Shown here: positions 9,241-16,965 of the stretch, piece after piece
How the letters are laid out: the number at the start of each line of letters is the position of its first letter
Position numbering within the stretch: the first letter of the stretch is position 1
Program-made: the position numbers and the translations under genes
Source: CPC320 sp002684375
GTDB taxonomy: Bacteria; Pseudomonadota; Alphaproteobacteria; Rhodobacterales; Rhodobacteraceae
Assembly (NCBI GenBank): GCA_965662545.1
Contig: CBFIHZ010000032.1
Location: forward strand, 1-45,475
Direction: 5' to 3'
DNA length: 45,475 bases
The notes under the pieces: model-generated
Told to the model about the DNA's origin: nothing
Databases searched by the model: none
The model's input: only the letters and a program-made list of their open reading frames with translations

Positions 9241-9268
9241 ATGTGGGGGGACGAAGATCCCCCCACAT
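9241..9268 (-). promoter_or_regulatory. Intercistronic stem-loop between binding-protein and ATPase genes
   Basis: ATGTGGGGGG and CCCCCCACAT form a perfect 10-bp stem with an 8-base loop, just after the binding-protein stop codon. No run of T follows on the minus strand, so it resembles a 3' mRNA-stabilising or partial-termination structure, often found after binding-protein genes to keep their product in excess over the membrane parts. Confidence 0.7.
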
Positions 9269-9280
9269 TCATAAAATTTA

Positions 9281-10339
9281 TTACTCAGTCATCATTTCGG
9301 TATACATTTCAGCAGCAATGGTGCGCCATTTCGCGTACCAAGCTGTTTTCAAGGTCAATTGATGTTTCGCATTGTCTGGGTGGCTGGGCAATGCCCGTGC
9401 TGTGGCATCATCAAGCAGTCCCAACTCATACACTTTCTTATTTGTAGGTCCATAAGTGATGTGTTTCGCGAATTCGGCCATATATTCGGGCTTCATCATT
9501 TCCCCGATGTATTTCATCGCCAGATCTTTTTGCGGCGCGCCCTTTGGGATGCCATAGCCTTCCCAATCCATAATGCCACTCTGCCAATCATAGGCTACAT
9601 TGGCACCGTCTCTTTTGGCCACATCAAAGCGACCATTCCAGCCGGTTGTCATATCGACCTCACCGTCCTTCATCAACTGAGCATGCTGGGCGCCAGAGGA
9701 CCACCAAACAGCAATATGCGGCTTGATCGAACGGATCTTGTCTAATGCGCGCTCGATGCCCTCTTCGCTGTCGAGAACATTATAGATTTCTGACATTGGG
9801 ACACCATCGGCCAGCAAAGCCGTTTCAAGCTGCGCATCCACTTTGCCGCGCATTGCGCGGGTTCCCGGGAATTTTTCTACATCATAGAAATCTGCCCAGG
9901 TTCTGGGGCCGTTATCACCGTATGTATCGGTGTTCCATGCTGCGACAACTGAGAAAATGTCTGCACCGGCACAGTATTCGCTGTACATATCCGGAAGATG
10001 GTTGCTCACATCGATCACAGAGTAATCAAGCTTTTCCAGAATGCCTTCTGCGCCACCGGACGCACAGCCGCCGGCGCCGCTGGAGAAGATGTCAAACTTG
10101 TCTGCTCCGGATTTGACCATCAGTTTGACGTCTGAAATGCCGCCGTATGTATCTTCTTTTACCGTAATTCCCATCGCTTTGGCGGCAGGCTGAAAAATTC
10201 CAACTGATTGACCTTTTTGATAGGCCCCTCCCCAAGACACAATTCTAAGGGTGTCGGCCGTTGCAGCTGATGAAAAACCCAGCATGCCAATGAGGATCGT
10301 TGAGATCGCCATTTTTGTTTGATTTTGTTTATTGCGCAT
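9281..10339 (-). CDS. ABC transporter periplasmic substrate-binding protein (PotD/opine type)
   Basis: Exported solute-binding protein of 352 residues that captures the substrate for the adjacent importer. A signal peptide is visible: basic start MRNKQNQTK, hydrophobic core, then cleavage around AATA-DTLRIV. The mature part begins with LRIVSWGGAYQKGQ, typical of the PotD/PotF-like family. The start at 10339 has GGGAG 7 bases upstream; the earlier in-frame start at 10372 lacks one. A good promoter is visible upstream (10371-10399). It heads the operon running to the racemase-family gene. The substrate is probably an amine, betaine or opine, inferred only from family and from the flavoenzymes nearby. 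Confidence 0.9.
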   Translation of the reverse strand: MRNKQNQTKMAISTILIGMLGFSSAATADTLRIVSWGGAYQKGQSVGIFQPAAKAMGITVKEDTYGGISDVKLMVKSGADKFDIFSSGAGGCASGGAEGILEKLDYSVIDVSNHLPDMYSEYCAGADIFSVVAAWNTDTYGDNGPRTWADFYDVEKFPGTRAMRGKVDAQLETALLADGVPMSEIYNVLDSEEGIERALDKIRSIKPHIAVWWSSGAQHAQLMKDGEVDMTTGWNGRFDVAKRDGANVAYDWQSGIMDWEGYGIPKGAPQKDLAMKYIGEMMKPEYMAEFAKHITYGPTNKKVYELGLLDDATARALPSHPDNAKHQLTLKTAWYAKWRTIAAEMYTEMMTE

Positions 10340-10354
10340 TTTAATTCTCCCATC

Positions 10355-10370
10355 TGTTAAGTTACCAGTC
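10355..10370 (-). promoter_or_regulatory. Candidate operator TGTTAAGTTACCAGTC (copy 1)
   Basis: An exact 16-base match to a site upstream of xylR (16866-16881), in the same orientation relative to the gene. It covers the predicted transcription start of the binding-protein gene and contains an imperfect inverted repeat TGTTAA-G-TTACCA, a position suited to a repressor. Confidence 0.4.
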
Positions 10371-10399
10371 AATATTGACGAAGATTTAAGTCATATCAA
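10371..10399 (-). promoter_or_regulatory. Predicted promoter of the ABC importer operon
   Basis: On the minus strand, TTGATA (10399-10394) and AATATT (10376-10371) are separated by 17 bases. This is a fair sigma-70-type match (5/6 and 4/6). The -10 region lies inside the perfect palindrome GTCAATATTGAC (10368-10379). Confidence 0.45.
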
Positions 10400-10407
10400 C
10401 ATTCTTT

Positions 10408-10453
10408 AATTCGACACTAAAACCCGATAAACATCAGGGTCACGTGTCGAATT
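10408..10453. promoter_or_regulatory. Long-spaced inverted repeat AATTCGACAC/GTGTCGAATT
   Basis: Perfect 10-base arms at 10408-10417 and 10444-10453 are separated by 26 bases, just upstream of the predicted importer promoter. Nine of ten bases of the right arm recur upstream of xylR/xylF (16893-16902) and of xylB (27095-27104). This looks like a pair of binding sites for one regulator. Confidence 0.4.
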
Positions 10454-10480
10454 GGCAATAGCCTATTTTTCTTTATTTTT

Positions 10481-10517
10481 GCCTCTTTAGTTATCCTTAT
10501 TATCGCCTCCTTAGTTA
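10481..10517. repeat. Direct repeat GCCTCYTTAGTTA
   Basis: GCCTCTTTAGTTA (10481-10493) and GCCTCCTTAGTTA (10505-10517) match at 12 of 13 positions and start 24 bases apart, further upstream in the same intergenic region. They are possible activator sites on one face of the helix, with no other support. Confidence 0.3.
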
Positions 10518-10583
10518 AATGAACACTTTCTGAACGAATATTTTAATTTTCGCAGACGCGTGTCTGTTTTTCAGTGTTGTCGG

Positions 10584-11963
10584 TTATACCCTCCGGGCCG
10601 CAGATTTATACTGCTGGCGGTCTTGCCAACGGTACCAAGCGACCGCTGCTGGTAAGAACCATGGAGTGCCTTTGTAAAACGGTCGGGTCGGAAATTTCAG
10701 GTCATCGAACGCCGTTTGGCCCTCTTTTTTGCCGAGAATTTTTTGGCCCAATTTCATCCCAAGATAACTGGCCATTGAGACGCCCGATCCGCAATACCCC
10801 ATGGCGTAATGCACACCGTTATGGACACCAGTATGGGCCAATTCGTCAAATGTATAAGCCACTGTGCCGCTCCAAGAATGAGATACCTTGAAGCCTGTCA
10901 ACTCGGGGAAAATGCGGCACATATCCTCATAGAGCGCTGGTCCGCTGATCAGCGGGTTGGTTTCTCTGGCCGAGACCCGGCCACCAAATACAATTCGTTT
11001 GCGATCAGGAGAGGTGCGATAGTAATAGACCACTTTACAGGTATCGCTAGCAATTCGGTCGGTTGGAAATAGCGTATCAACCAATTCGGTTGGCAGTTCT
11101 TCGGTGGCGATAACATAACTGCCGATTGGGATCACCCGACGCTGAAGCCAAGGAGTGAGATCGGTGGTGTAGCCATTGGTCGCGATAATCACATCCCTGG
11201 CGCTTACTTCCCCTTTTGAGGTGGACAATATAAACCGATTTTTTTCTCGCCGCAGACCGCTGACATGGCAATTTCCGGTTACATGTACGCCGGCCTCTAC
11301 TGCCCTATCAAGCAAGCCCCGATGATACAGACCGGGGTTGACCGAGGCGTGTCTTGGAAAGACGACACCGCCGAAGTACACGTCCGACCCCAGTTCCTTG
11401 CGCTGGTCTGCTTTCGGAATGGTGTACGCTTCAATGCCTTCTTTATTGTTTAATTGCTCCGCGTCCCGGGCAATCGCTTCATAATGCTTTGGGGTATGTG
11501 CTGCGTGATAGCGCCCGCTGCGGTTGAAATCGCACTTGATTTTTTCTCGCTTAATAAGTGTTTCAATCCATTGCAGAGCATTTTCGCCTTCTTTGCGTAT
11601 CGCGCAGGCTTTTTCGAGGCCATATTTAGCAGTTAGATCTGAAAGTGACGGCTTGATGCTTGTGCTAATCTGCCCGCCGTTGCGAGTGCTGCAGCCACAG
11701 CCCGGATTTTCAGAATCTAAAACCAGTGTAGAACGGCCACCTCTGATGGTCTCCAGTGCCGCATTTAGCCCGGTGTAGCCCGATCCGACGATCACAACAT
11801 CAACTGTCTTCACAGGCCTGTCGGGCAGTGAGGGCTGCGCAGGCAATAGATCAAGCCAATAGGCATGTTGCTTTATATCAGTGGTAAAGCAAGACTGAAA
11901 TCTGTTGGCTGGCTGGCTGGAAAAGCGCTGATGTGGCGTGTCTTTCGCTTCGAAAGCGACCAT
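10584..11963 (-). CDS. FAD-dependent amine oxidoreductase, DAO family (gamma-glutamylputrescine oxidase-like)
   Basis: A 459-residue flavoprotein that would oxidise a C-N bond of an amine or N-substituted amino acid. It has an N-terminal extension of about 53 residues, then the FAD motif VVIVGSGYTGLNAALE (G60, G62, G65), the family motif CSTRNGGQIS, and the C-terminal FAD-contact region GYCGSGVSMASYLG. This arrangement is typical of PuuB/OrdL-like enzymes. It lies directly upstream of the polyamine-type importer, but in its own transcription unit divergent from a LysR gene. Together they suggest uptake and oxidation of an amine. A CGAGGAC ribosome binding site precedes the ATG. Confidence 0.87.
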   Translation of the reverse strand: MVAFEAKDTPHQRFSSQPANRFQSCFTTDIKQHAYWLDLLPAQPSLPDRPVKTVDVVIVGSGYTGLNAALETIRGGRSTLVLDSENPGCGCSTRNGGQISTSIKPSLSDLTAKYGLEKACAIRKEGENALQWIETLIKREKIKCDFNRSGRYHAAHTPKHYEAIARDAEQLNNKEGIEAYTIPKADQRKELGSDVYFGGVVFPRHASVNPGLYHRGLLDRAVEAGVHVTGNCHVSGLRREKNRFILSTSKGEVSARDVIIATNGYTTDLTPWLQRRVIPIGSYVIATEELPTELVDTLFPTDRIASDTCKVVYYYRTSPDRKRIVFGGRVSARETNPLISGPALYEDMCRIFPELTGFKVSHSWSGTVAYTFDELAHTGVHNGVHYAMGYCGSGVSMASYLGMKLGQKILGKKEGQTAFDDLKFPTRPFYKGTPWFLPAAVAWYRWQDRQQYKSAARRV

Positions 11964-12088
11964 TTTAGTCCTCGCATCCCGTATCTTGATGATCAGATTA
12001 GGCAGGTGATTTGATTAAAGCAATTTAAAAACTTTTATTATAATATATAATTTGTTTATGAACGCTCCAGCAGTTTTTGGATTAGGTT
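11964..12088. promoter_or_regulatory. Divergent promoter region between amine oxidase and LysR genes
   Basis: A 125-base spacer, very AT-rich around 12020-12058, lies between two divergent starts. LysR regulators usually bind such shared regions to control both genes. No single T-N11-A box stands out clearly. Confidence 0.4.
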
Positions 12089-12985
12089 ATGCCAATCACC
12101 CATCGACATATGAAAGTTTTTAGTGCGGTTATTGAAGCCGGGTCCGTATCGCGTGCAGCAACCCGGCTAAATCTGACCCAACCAGCGGTTAGTATTGCAC
12201 TAAGCAATCTTGAGGCCGAACTTGGGTTTTCACTGTTTCACCGGTCAAAAGGGTTCTTTGCCCCGACCACGGAAGCGCTGCACCTGCATGGTGAAGTTAC
12301 GCAAAGTTTACTGGCTTTTGCGCGGATGCATCAACGGGCGGATGAAATTCGTTCCGGCGCGGTGGGCGCTGTGAGTATTGCTGCAAACGGCGCCTTAGCA
12401 ATCAATTTCCTGCCCAAGGTGATAGCGGATTTTCAGGTTGAAAACGCCGGATTAAGCGTGGAGCTAAAGGTGCACAGCTCGCGCCAAATTGCGTCTTTGG
12501 TCAGCGGTGGTCAGGTAGATATTGGTTTGATCGACACGCCGGTTCCGGTGGCCGGGTTGAAGGCCGAAGTGTTTCGGCTTGAATGTGTTTGTATCATGCG
12601 CGACGATGACCCTTTACAAGCGGTTTCGGTGGTGCGCCCTGATGATCTCAGCGGGCGGTGTCTTATTGGCATTACGGGTGATCACACGGTGGACCGACAG
12701 GTGGACTCGGTGCTTTCACAGGCGAGAATTGACGTAAAAAGGTCTGTCTCCAGCGCATATTTTGCCATCGCCCGTAATCTCGTTGCTGCTGGCGGCAATC
12801 TGTCGATTATTGATCCAATAAATGGCAAGGCCCGGCTCTCTGATGGTGTACTTTGGAAACCTTTTGAACCGCTGGTTGAGCATGAATTGGCAATTATCGT
12901 CGCAAGAGAACGCCTTAGCAGCCGGTCGACCGATACAATGTATGAGATGATTAAAACCGCAGTACAACAAGTGCGCTCTGCCTGA
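12089..12985 (+). CDS. LysR family transcriptional regulator
   Basis: A 298-residue DNA-binding regulator with an N-terminal winged helix-turn-helix: AGSVSRAATRLNLTQPAVSI and LEAELGFSLFHRS lie in residues 16-56. An effector-binding domain of the usual length follows. It is divergent from the DAO-type oxidase, so that gene is its likely target, with the importer operon possible too. The effector is unknown. A stem-loop follows the gene at 13026-13063. Confidence 0.92.
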   Translation: MPITHRHMKVFSAVIEAGSVSRAATRLNLTQPAVSIALSNLEAELGFSLFHRSKGFFAPTTEALHLHGEVTQSLLAFARMHQRADEIRSGAVGAVSIAANGALAINFLPKVIADFQVENAGLSVELKVHSSRQIASLVSGGQVDIGLIDTPVPVAGLKAEVFRLECVCIMRDDDPLQAVSVVRPDDLSGRCLIGITGDHTVDRQVDSVLSQARIDVKRSVSSAYFAIARNLVAAGGNLSIIDPINGKARLSDGVLWKPFEPLVEHELAIIVARERLSSRSTDTMYEMIKTAVQQVRSA

Positions 12986-13327
12986 TGTGCAGCTCGCAAC
13001 TGGATGAAGGACGCGCTGAAATGCTGTGCAGGTCCAGCGGTTCGAACGCACCCGCTGCTGCACTTTAAGGTAACCATGTTGTGGCGCGCCACCTATGGGT
13101 GAGTTGTTTCGGATGTAACAGCCCTTAAAGTATGAAGAGTGACAAGTTGTCCAATTTTATAGTCGTGTTTGAAAGGCGCCGGGTCAGTTTGGCGATGCGC
13201 TATAAGATATGACAAAATCGGTTGTTTGGCGTGTTTGCTTGGTCTAAGTTCTAACCTCTGCCTAAAGTTATATGGGCAAAGTTCAAATCTGGCTGTGAGG
13301 TCTGCCGGCGCAACCCTGAAAGAAAAG
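12986..13327. other. 342-base gap between the LysR gene and tupB
   Basis: The left part holds a stem-loop (13026-13063). The remainder is noncoding leader and promoter sequence for the tungstate operon. No molybdenum-cofactor riboswitch or clear ModE-like site could be recognised, although half-site-like TATAAGATATG occurs at about 13200-13210. A frame open from 13169 into tupB is unlikely to be translated, because its extra residues are not membrane-protein-like and the family start fits 13328. Confidence 0.4.
13026..13063 (+). terminator. Stem-loop after the LysR gene, probable terminator
   Basis: GTGCAG (13026-13031) pairs with CTGCAC (13058-13063), and AGCGG (13036-13040) pairs with CCGCT (13052-13056) inside it. 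Only a short T stretch follows, so termination strength is uncertain. Confidence 0.45.
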
Positions 13328-14032
13328 ATGAGTGATATTCTAGACGGGGTGATGCAGGGCATATGGTTACTGGTGACCCTAGACCCAGAGCTGATTGAAA
13401 TAACACTGCGGTCGCTGCGGATCACCGTCAGCGCCCTGTTGATTGCTTCGGCTATCGCGTTGCCGCTTGGTGCTCTTTTGGCGGTAAGAAGGTTCCGCTT
13501 TCGGCGCATCGTGATTGCTATACTGAATGCGCTGATGGGATTGCCGCCGGTGGTTGTTGGTTTGTGTGTCTATATTATTTTGTCTAGATCCGGTCCATTG
13601 GGCGTTCTGGGCCTGTTATTTACCCCAAGCGCCATGGTGATTGCGCAAGTGATTATTATTGTCCCTTTGGTGGCCTCGATCGCCCATCAGTCTTTGCGCG
13701 ACTTGTGGTCGGAATATCATGATCTGTTAATATCGATGAATACCAGTCAATGGCAGCGCATAACAACGCTGCTTTGGGATGGACGGCGCGCACTTTTGAC
13801 AGCGTCTTTGGCGGGGTTCGGCCGTGCCATCGGCGAAGTTGGCGCGATTATGGTCGTCGGCGGCAATATTGATCACGCAACCCGGGTGTTGACCACAGCG
13901 ATTGCGCTTGAGACCGGCAAGGGAGACTTTGGGCTGGCACTGGGTCTTGGTTTCGTTCTGATTTTCATGGCGCTTTCAGTGAATTTGGCAATCCATTACT
14001 TAACGAGGACAGAAGTGGAGGGGCGCTGGTGA
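13328..14032 (+). CDS. tupB: Tungstate ABC transporter permease
   Basis: A 234-residue inner-membrane permease with about five hydrophobic segments and the oxyanion-type docking loop, seen as ISMNTSQWQRITTLLWDGRRAL and AGFGRAIGEVGAIMVVGGNI. The last string is characteristic of TupB/ModB-like tungstate permeases. The start at 13328 is chosen by family length. The stop overlaps the GTG start of tupC (GTGA). It forms a three-gene operon with the ATPase and the binding protein, although the order usually begins with tupA. Confidence 0.85.
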   Translation: MSDILDGVMQGIWLLVTLDPELIEITLRSLRITVSALLIASAIALPLGALLAVRRFRFRRIVIAILNALMGLPPVVVGLCVYIILSRSGPLGVLGLLFTPSAMVIAQVIIIVPLVASIAHQSLRDLWSEYHDLLISMNTSQWQRITTLLWDGRRALLTASLAGFGRAIGEVGAIMVVGGNIDHATRVLTTAIALETGKGDFGLALGLGFVLIFMALSVNLAIHYLTRTEVEGRW

Positions 14033-14742
14033 CCTCAATGATGCCGCTTGTTGTTGAAAAGGCTCAGGTCCGTCGCCGCGGTAAGGTTTTGATCGGGCCG
14101 GTCAACTTTACCTTACAGACCTCTGGCTTGACGGTTGTGATGGGGCCAAACGGATCGGGGAAAACCAGCTTGCTGAGAATGTTGCACGGCGTTGTCCGTT
14201 TGGCTGATGGCACGGTGTCTTGGACTTGTGACAAAACCAGTGCGCGGGCAAAACAGGCTTTTGTCTTCCAAAATCCGATTATGCTTAGGCGGTCTGTGCG
14301 TGACAATCTCACCTTTCCGCTGCGGATTCTGAATGTGCCGCGCAAAACTGCAAATGCTGAGGCCGAAAGGTGGGCGGCACGCATTGGTCTGGAGCAGGCT
14401 CTTACACGATCCGCCACTGTGCTGTCTGGGGGAGAAAAGCAAAAACTAGCCCTCGCCAGAGCATTGATTCGCGAGCCCGAAGTGCTGTTTTTGGACGAGC
14501 CATGCGCCAGTTTAGATGGTCGTGCTACGCGTGAGATAGAGACATTGCTGTTGCAGGCTCGCGCAGACGGCACGCGGATCATTATGGCGACACATGATGT
14601 GGGGCAGGCGCGGCGTTTGGCCAGTGAAGTGCTCTTCATACTGCAGGGCAAGCTGCATGAGTTCTCGCCGGCGGAAGTATTTTTTGAAAACGCAAAAACT
14701 GATGCGGCGCGGGCCTTTCTTAATGGGGATATTATTGAATGA
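14029..14742 (+). CDS. tupC: Tungstate ABC transporter ATP-binding protein
   Basis: A 237-residue ATPase with Walker A GPNGSGKTS, Q-loop VFQNPIMLRRSV, signature LSGGEKQKLALARAL and Walker B VLFLDEPCASLDG. It lacks the C-terminal molybdate-sensing domain of ModC, as expected for TupC. The start is a GTG overlapping the tupB stop, with GGAGGGG just upstream. The end overlaps tupA by 4 bases (ATGA). Confidence 0.87.
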   Translation: MTSMMPLVVEKAQVRRRGKVLIGPVNFTLQTSGLTVVMGPNGSGKTSLLRMLHGVVRLADGTVSWTCDKTSARAKQAFVFQNPIMLRRSVRDNLTFPLRILNVPRKTANAEAERWAARIGLEQALTRSATVLSGGEKQKLALARALIREPEVLFLDEPCASLDGRATREIETLLLQARADGTRIIMATHDVGQARRLASEVLFILQGKLHEFSPAEVFFENAKTDAARAFLNGDIIE

Positions 14743-15542
14743 TAAAACGACTGATGACCTTTTTGGGGAGTTTTGCAGTCAGCGCAACTATCGTGTCCGC
14801 AGATAACATGCGGATGGCGGTGACGACGTCATTTCACAACTCGGGTTTGTCTGACAGTTTGTTGCCGGCCATCGAAAAAGACATCGGGCTGAAACTCGAC
14901 CTTTTGGTGGTTGGCACGGGGCAGGCCATTCGCCTTGGAGAAGCGGGAGACGTTGATGCGATCCTTGTGCATTCGCGGAGCGCAGAAGAGGCTTTTATTG
15001 CCGCGGGGTACGGGACCCATCGCCGTAACATAATGTATAATGATTTTGTCTTTGTCGGCCCCAAAAGTGACCCAGCCGAGATCGCGGCCGCGCAAACTGC
15101 ACAAGATGCGTTGGTTAAAATCGCCGGTGCCGAGGCGCTGTTTGTGAGCCGTGGTGATGACAGCGGTACGCATAAGAAAGAACGCAGCCTGTGGGCTGAA
15201 ATTGGGATTGATCTTGACCAGAAAAATTGGTGGTACCGGTCTGTCGGTGCGGGTATGGGGGCGGCATTGAACACGGCAAGCGGGATGAATGCCTATATAA
15301 TGACGGACCGTGCCAGTTGGTTGAACTTTGGCAATAAGGGAGATCTAGCGTTGCTATACGCCGGTGATCCGGTGTTGTTCAATCAATATGCCTACTTGCC
15401 CGTTAATCCGGCTTTGCACCAACATTTGAAAACCACTGAGACCGCACGCCTTGAGGCGTGGCTGACCTCGCCGCGGGCCAAAGAACTTATCAATAACTAT
15501 CAGATTTCTGGCGAAAAATTATTTTTTTTCAACGCAGAGTAG
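14739..15542 (+). CDS. tupA: Tungstate-binding periplasmic protein
   Basis: Exported binding protein of 267 residues with a signal peptide (about 1-21, cleavage near VSA-DN). Family-typical elements are the oxyanion-contacting TTSFHNSGLSDSLLPAIEK near the mature N-terminus, GTGQAIRLGEAGDVDAILVHS, and FVSRGDDSGTHKKERSLW. These match TupA rather than molybdate ModA, so tungstate is the better guess, though molybdate cannot be excluded. It is the last gene of the operon. Its 3' end converges on the ROK regulator gene with a 56-base gap. Confidence 0.87.
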   Translation: MIKRLMTFLGSFAVSATIVSADNMRMAVTTSFHNSGLSDSLLPAIEKDIGLKLDLLVVGTGQAIRLGEAGDVDAILVHSRSAEEAFIAAGYGTHRRNIMYNDFVFVGPKSDPAEIAAAQTAQDALVKIAGAEALFVSRGDDSGTHKKERSLWAEIGIDLDQKNWWYRSVGAGMGAALNTASGMNAYIMTDRASWLNFGNKGDLALLYAGDPVLFNQYAYLPVNPALHQHLKTTETARLEAWLTSPRAKELINNYQISGEKLFFFNAE

Positions 15543-15598
15543 GTTTCGTCACAGAGGGTTCCCTGTATGAGAACGGCTCTGTTATGTGAGGATGGGCC

Positions 15599-16819
15599 TC
15601 AAGCTGATTTTGGCCTGTCAACCAACCGGGTGGCAACACACTCGCTGTCAAAGGCTGCGAGGCTGACTTTCGTGTTGCTGGTAAAGATCAGACGTCGTTC
15701 GTTCGGTTCAATTGATATTTGTGGTATATGGCTGACCCTGATACGCAGGTTCTTTTCCAAATGCGTTTTAAACTGCTCTTCCATAAGATCGAAATAAGAC
15801 AGACCGGGTCCGGCAATTGCTACGGGCATTGGCCCGTGAATCGTCATCAGACGTGATAATCCCATGGCCAAGACGTCAGCGGCTTGTCGAAAGGCGAACC
15901 GTATCATCTGATCTCCTTGTCTGGCTTTGGTCGCCAGCTGATCCATTTGATCCTTGGGTATAAATTTTGCCGGAATATGATCAGCGGGCGCATCAAACGC
16001 ACTGCGTAGGATGCCGTAAAATCCCGAATAGGCTTCGATACACCCCTGCACACCGCACCTGCAAAGTGGCCCATCGGGCATGTGCAGCATATGCCCAAAC
16101 GGCGGTGCCTGATAGCTGGTCTGTCCATTGCTGTCACGGCTTGCGATGCCGAGACCGATACTGTCCCCAAGTGATAAAACTGCATGATGGCGCGCGAATC
16201 GACCCGCTTCTTCCAGTTTTGCATGAGCCGAAAAGCAGGTCTCGTTATTGACAGTGACTTTCCCTGCCCAATCGGGTCTTAAAAGAGCTTCAAAATCAAT
16301 CTGGCTATCGCCAAACACTGGTGACCACATCAATTTTGTACCGCCACCGCCCACCAGACCTTTGGTTGCAATCGAAACATGGGCAATATCCTCGGCGGCC
16401 AGCCCGGATCGTTCAGCCAGACGAAACAGATCATGGCGTACTTGAGCCCCAAATGCCGCCGCATCGGTCTCAGAGTGGTGGCGTGGCACTTTGAATCTGT
16501 CGAGCAGAACATTGTTGTAATTGATTAGTGAATATTCCACTTCGCCTGAGATGATATGAATAAAGGCGAGGCGTGCAAATTCAGGGTTGAGCGTGAGCAA
16601 AACACGTGGCCTGCCGCGGCCTTTTGAGGGTGGCTGTTCTTGCTTAAAAAGCGCCCCCTCTTCAAACAACTCAGCAGTGATAACAGACACCGTTCCCGAT
16701 GCCAGACCAGAAACTTCAGCTATTTCGGTATGCGAACTGGGGCCGATCCGTCGTAAGCTCTGTAAGACCAGTGCGCGATTGTGATGGCGTAAGCCCTCAG
16801 TTGTGTTCCTATTTCTCAT
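15599..16819 (-). CDS. xylR: ROK family transcriptional regulator, probable xylose repressor
   Basis: A 406-residue protein with an N-terminal winged helix (about 15-60, including SHTEIAEVSGLASGTVSVIT) and a C-terminal sugar-binding ROK domain. The ROK zinc site is CRCGVQGCIE (Cys253, 255, 260), and a DSIGLGIASR-like loop is near residue 219. ROK repressors of the NagC/XylR group release DNA on binding their sugar. It is divergent from xylF, with 192 bases between the starts containing several inverted or direct repeats. It therefore most likely controls xylFHG, itself and perhaps xylBA. Confidence 0.85.
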   Translation of the reverse strand: MRNRNTTEGLRHHNRALVLQSLRRIGPSSHTEIAEVSGLASGTVSVITAELFEEGALFKQEQPPSKGRGRPRVLLTLNPEFARLAFIHIISGEVEYSLINYNNVLLDRFKVPRHHSETDAAAFGAQVRHDLFRLAERSGLAAEDIAHVSIATKGLVGGGGTKLMWSPVFGDSQIDFEALLRPDWAGKVTVNNETCFSAHAKLEEAGRFARHHAVLSLGDSIGLGIASRDSNGQTSYQAPPFGHMLHMPDGPLCRCGVQGCIEAYSGFYGILRSAFDAPADHIPAKFIPKDQMDQLATKARQGDQMIRFAFRQAADVLAMGLSRLMTIHGPMPVAIAGPGLSYFDLMEEQFKTHLEKNLRIRVSHIPQISIEPNERRLIFTSNTKVSLAAFDSECVATRLVDRPKSA

Positions 16820-16839
16820 GTTATCAACATATTTTTCCC

Positions 16840-16859
16840 GTCTAAATAATAGATTAGAC
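16840..16859. promoter_or_regulatory. Inverted repeat GTCTAA-N8-TTAGAC upstream of xylR
   Basis: Perfect 6-base arms lie about 20-40 bases from the xylR start codon, a possible ROK operator for autoregulation. Confidence 0.35.
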
Positions 16860-16865
16860 AGATTT

Positions 16866-16881
16866 TGTTAAGTTACCAGTC
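16866..16881 (-). promoter_or_regulatory. Candidate operator TGTTAAGTTACCAGTC (copy 2)
   Basis: Exact 16-base copy of the site upstream of the ABC binding-protein gene (10355-10370), in the same orientation relative to the nearest minus-strand gene. A partial copy, TTGTTAAGTT, occurs upstream of xylB near 27200. Confidence 0.4.
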
Positions 16882-16892
16882 TTTTTTTTCGA

Positions 16893-16907
16893 GAGTCGAA
16901 TTGACTC
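16893..16907. promoter_or_regulatory. Inverted repeat GAGTC-GAATT-GACTC in the xylR/xylF spacer
   Basis: Perfect 5-base arms around GAATT. It shares GTCGAATT with the inverted repeat near the ABC importer promoter. It lies between the two divergent promoters. Confidence 0.35.
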
Positions 16908-16965
16908 ACCTGTAAAATCATGTTTGGTTTTGCTCGACTGTCATGAAAAATTGATAGTGCATGCA

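Noticed and set aside
10553..10571. Plus-strand terminator-like hairpin CAGAC-GCGT-GTCTG followed by T
   Set aside because: It points the wrong way for the neighbouring minus-strand genes and has a very short stem; probably incidental.
13041..13050. tRNA T-loop-like GGTTCGAAC near the LysR gene
   Set aside because: No acceptor, D or anticodon arms fit around it; the bases belong to a simple stem-loop.
13064..13327. Possible molybdenum-cofactor riboswitch upstream of tupB
   Set aside because: I could not build the expected multi-stem core; only scattered GC patches are seen.
14064..14651. 195-codon minus-strand ORF inside tupC
   Set aside because: The plus strand encodes a complete ABC ATPase with all motifs; the antisense frame is a shadow.
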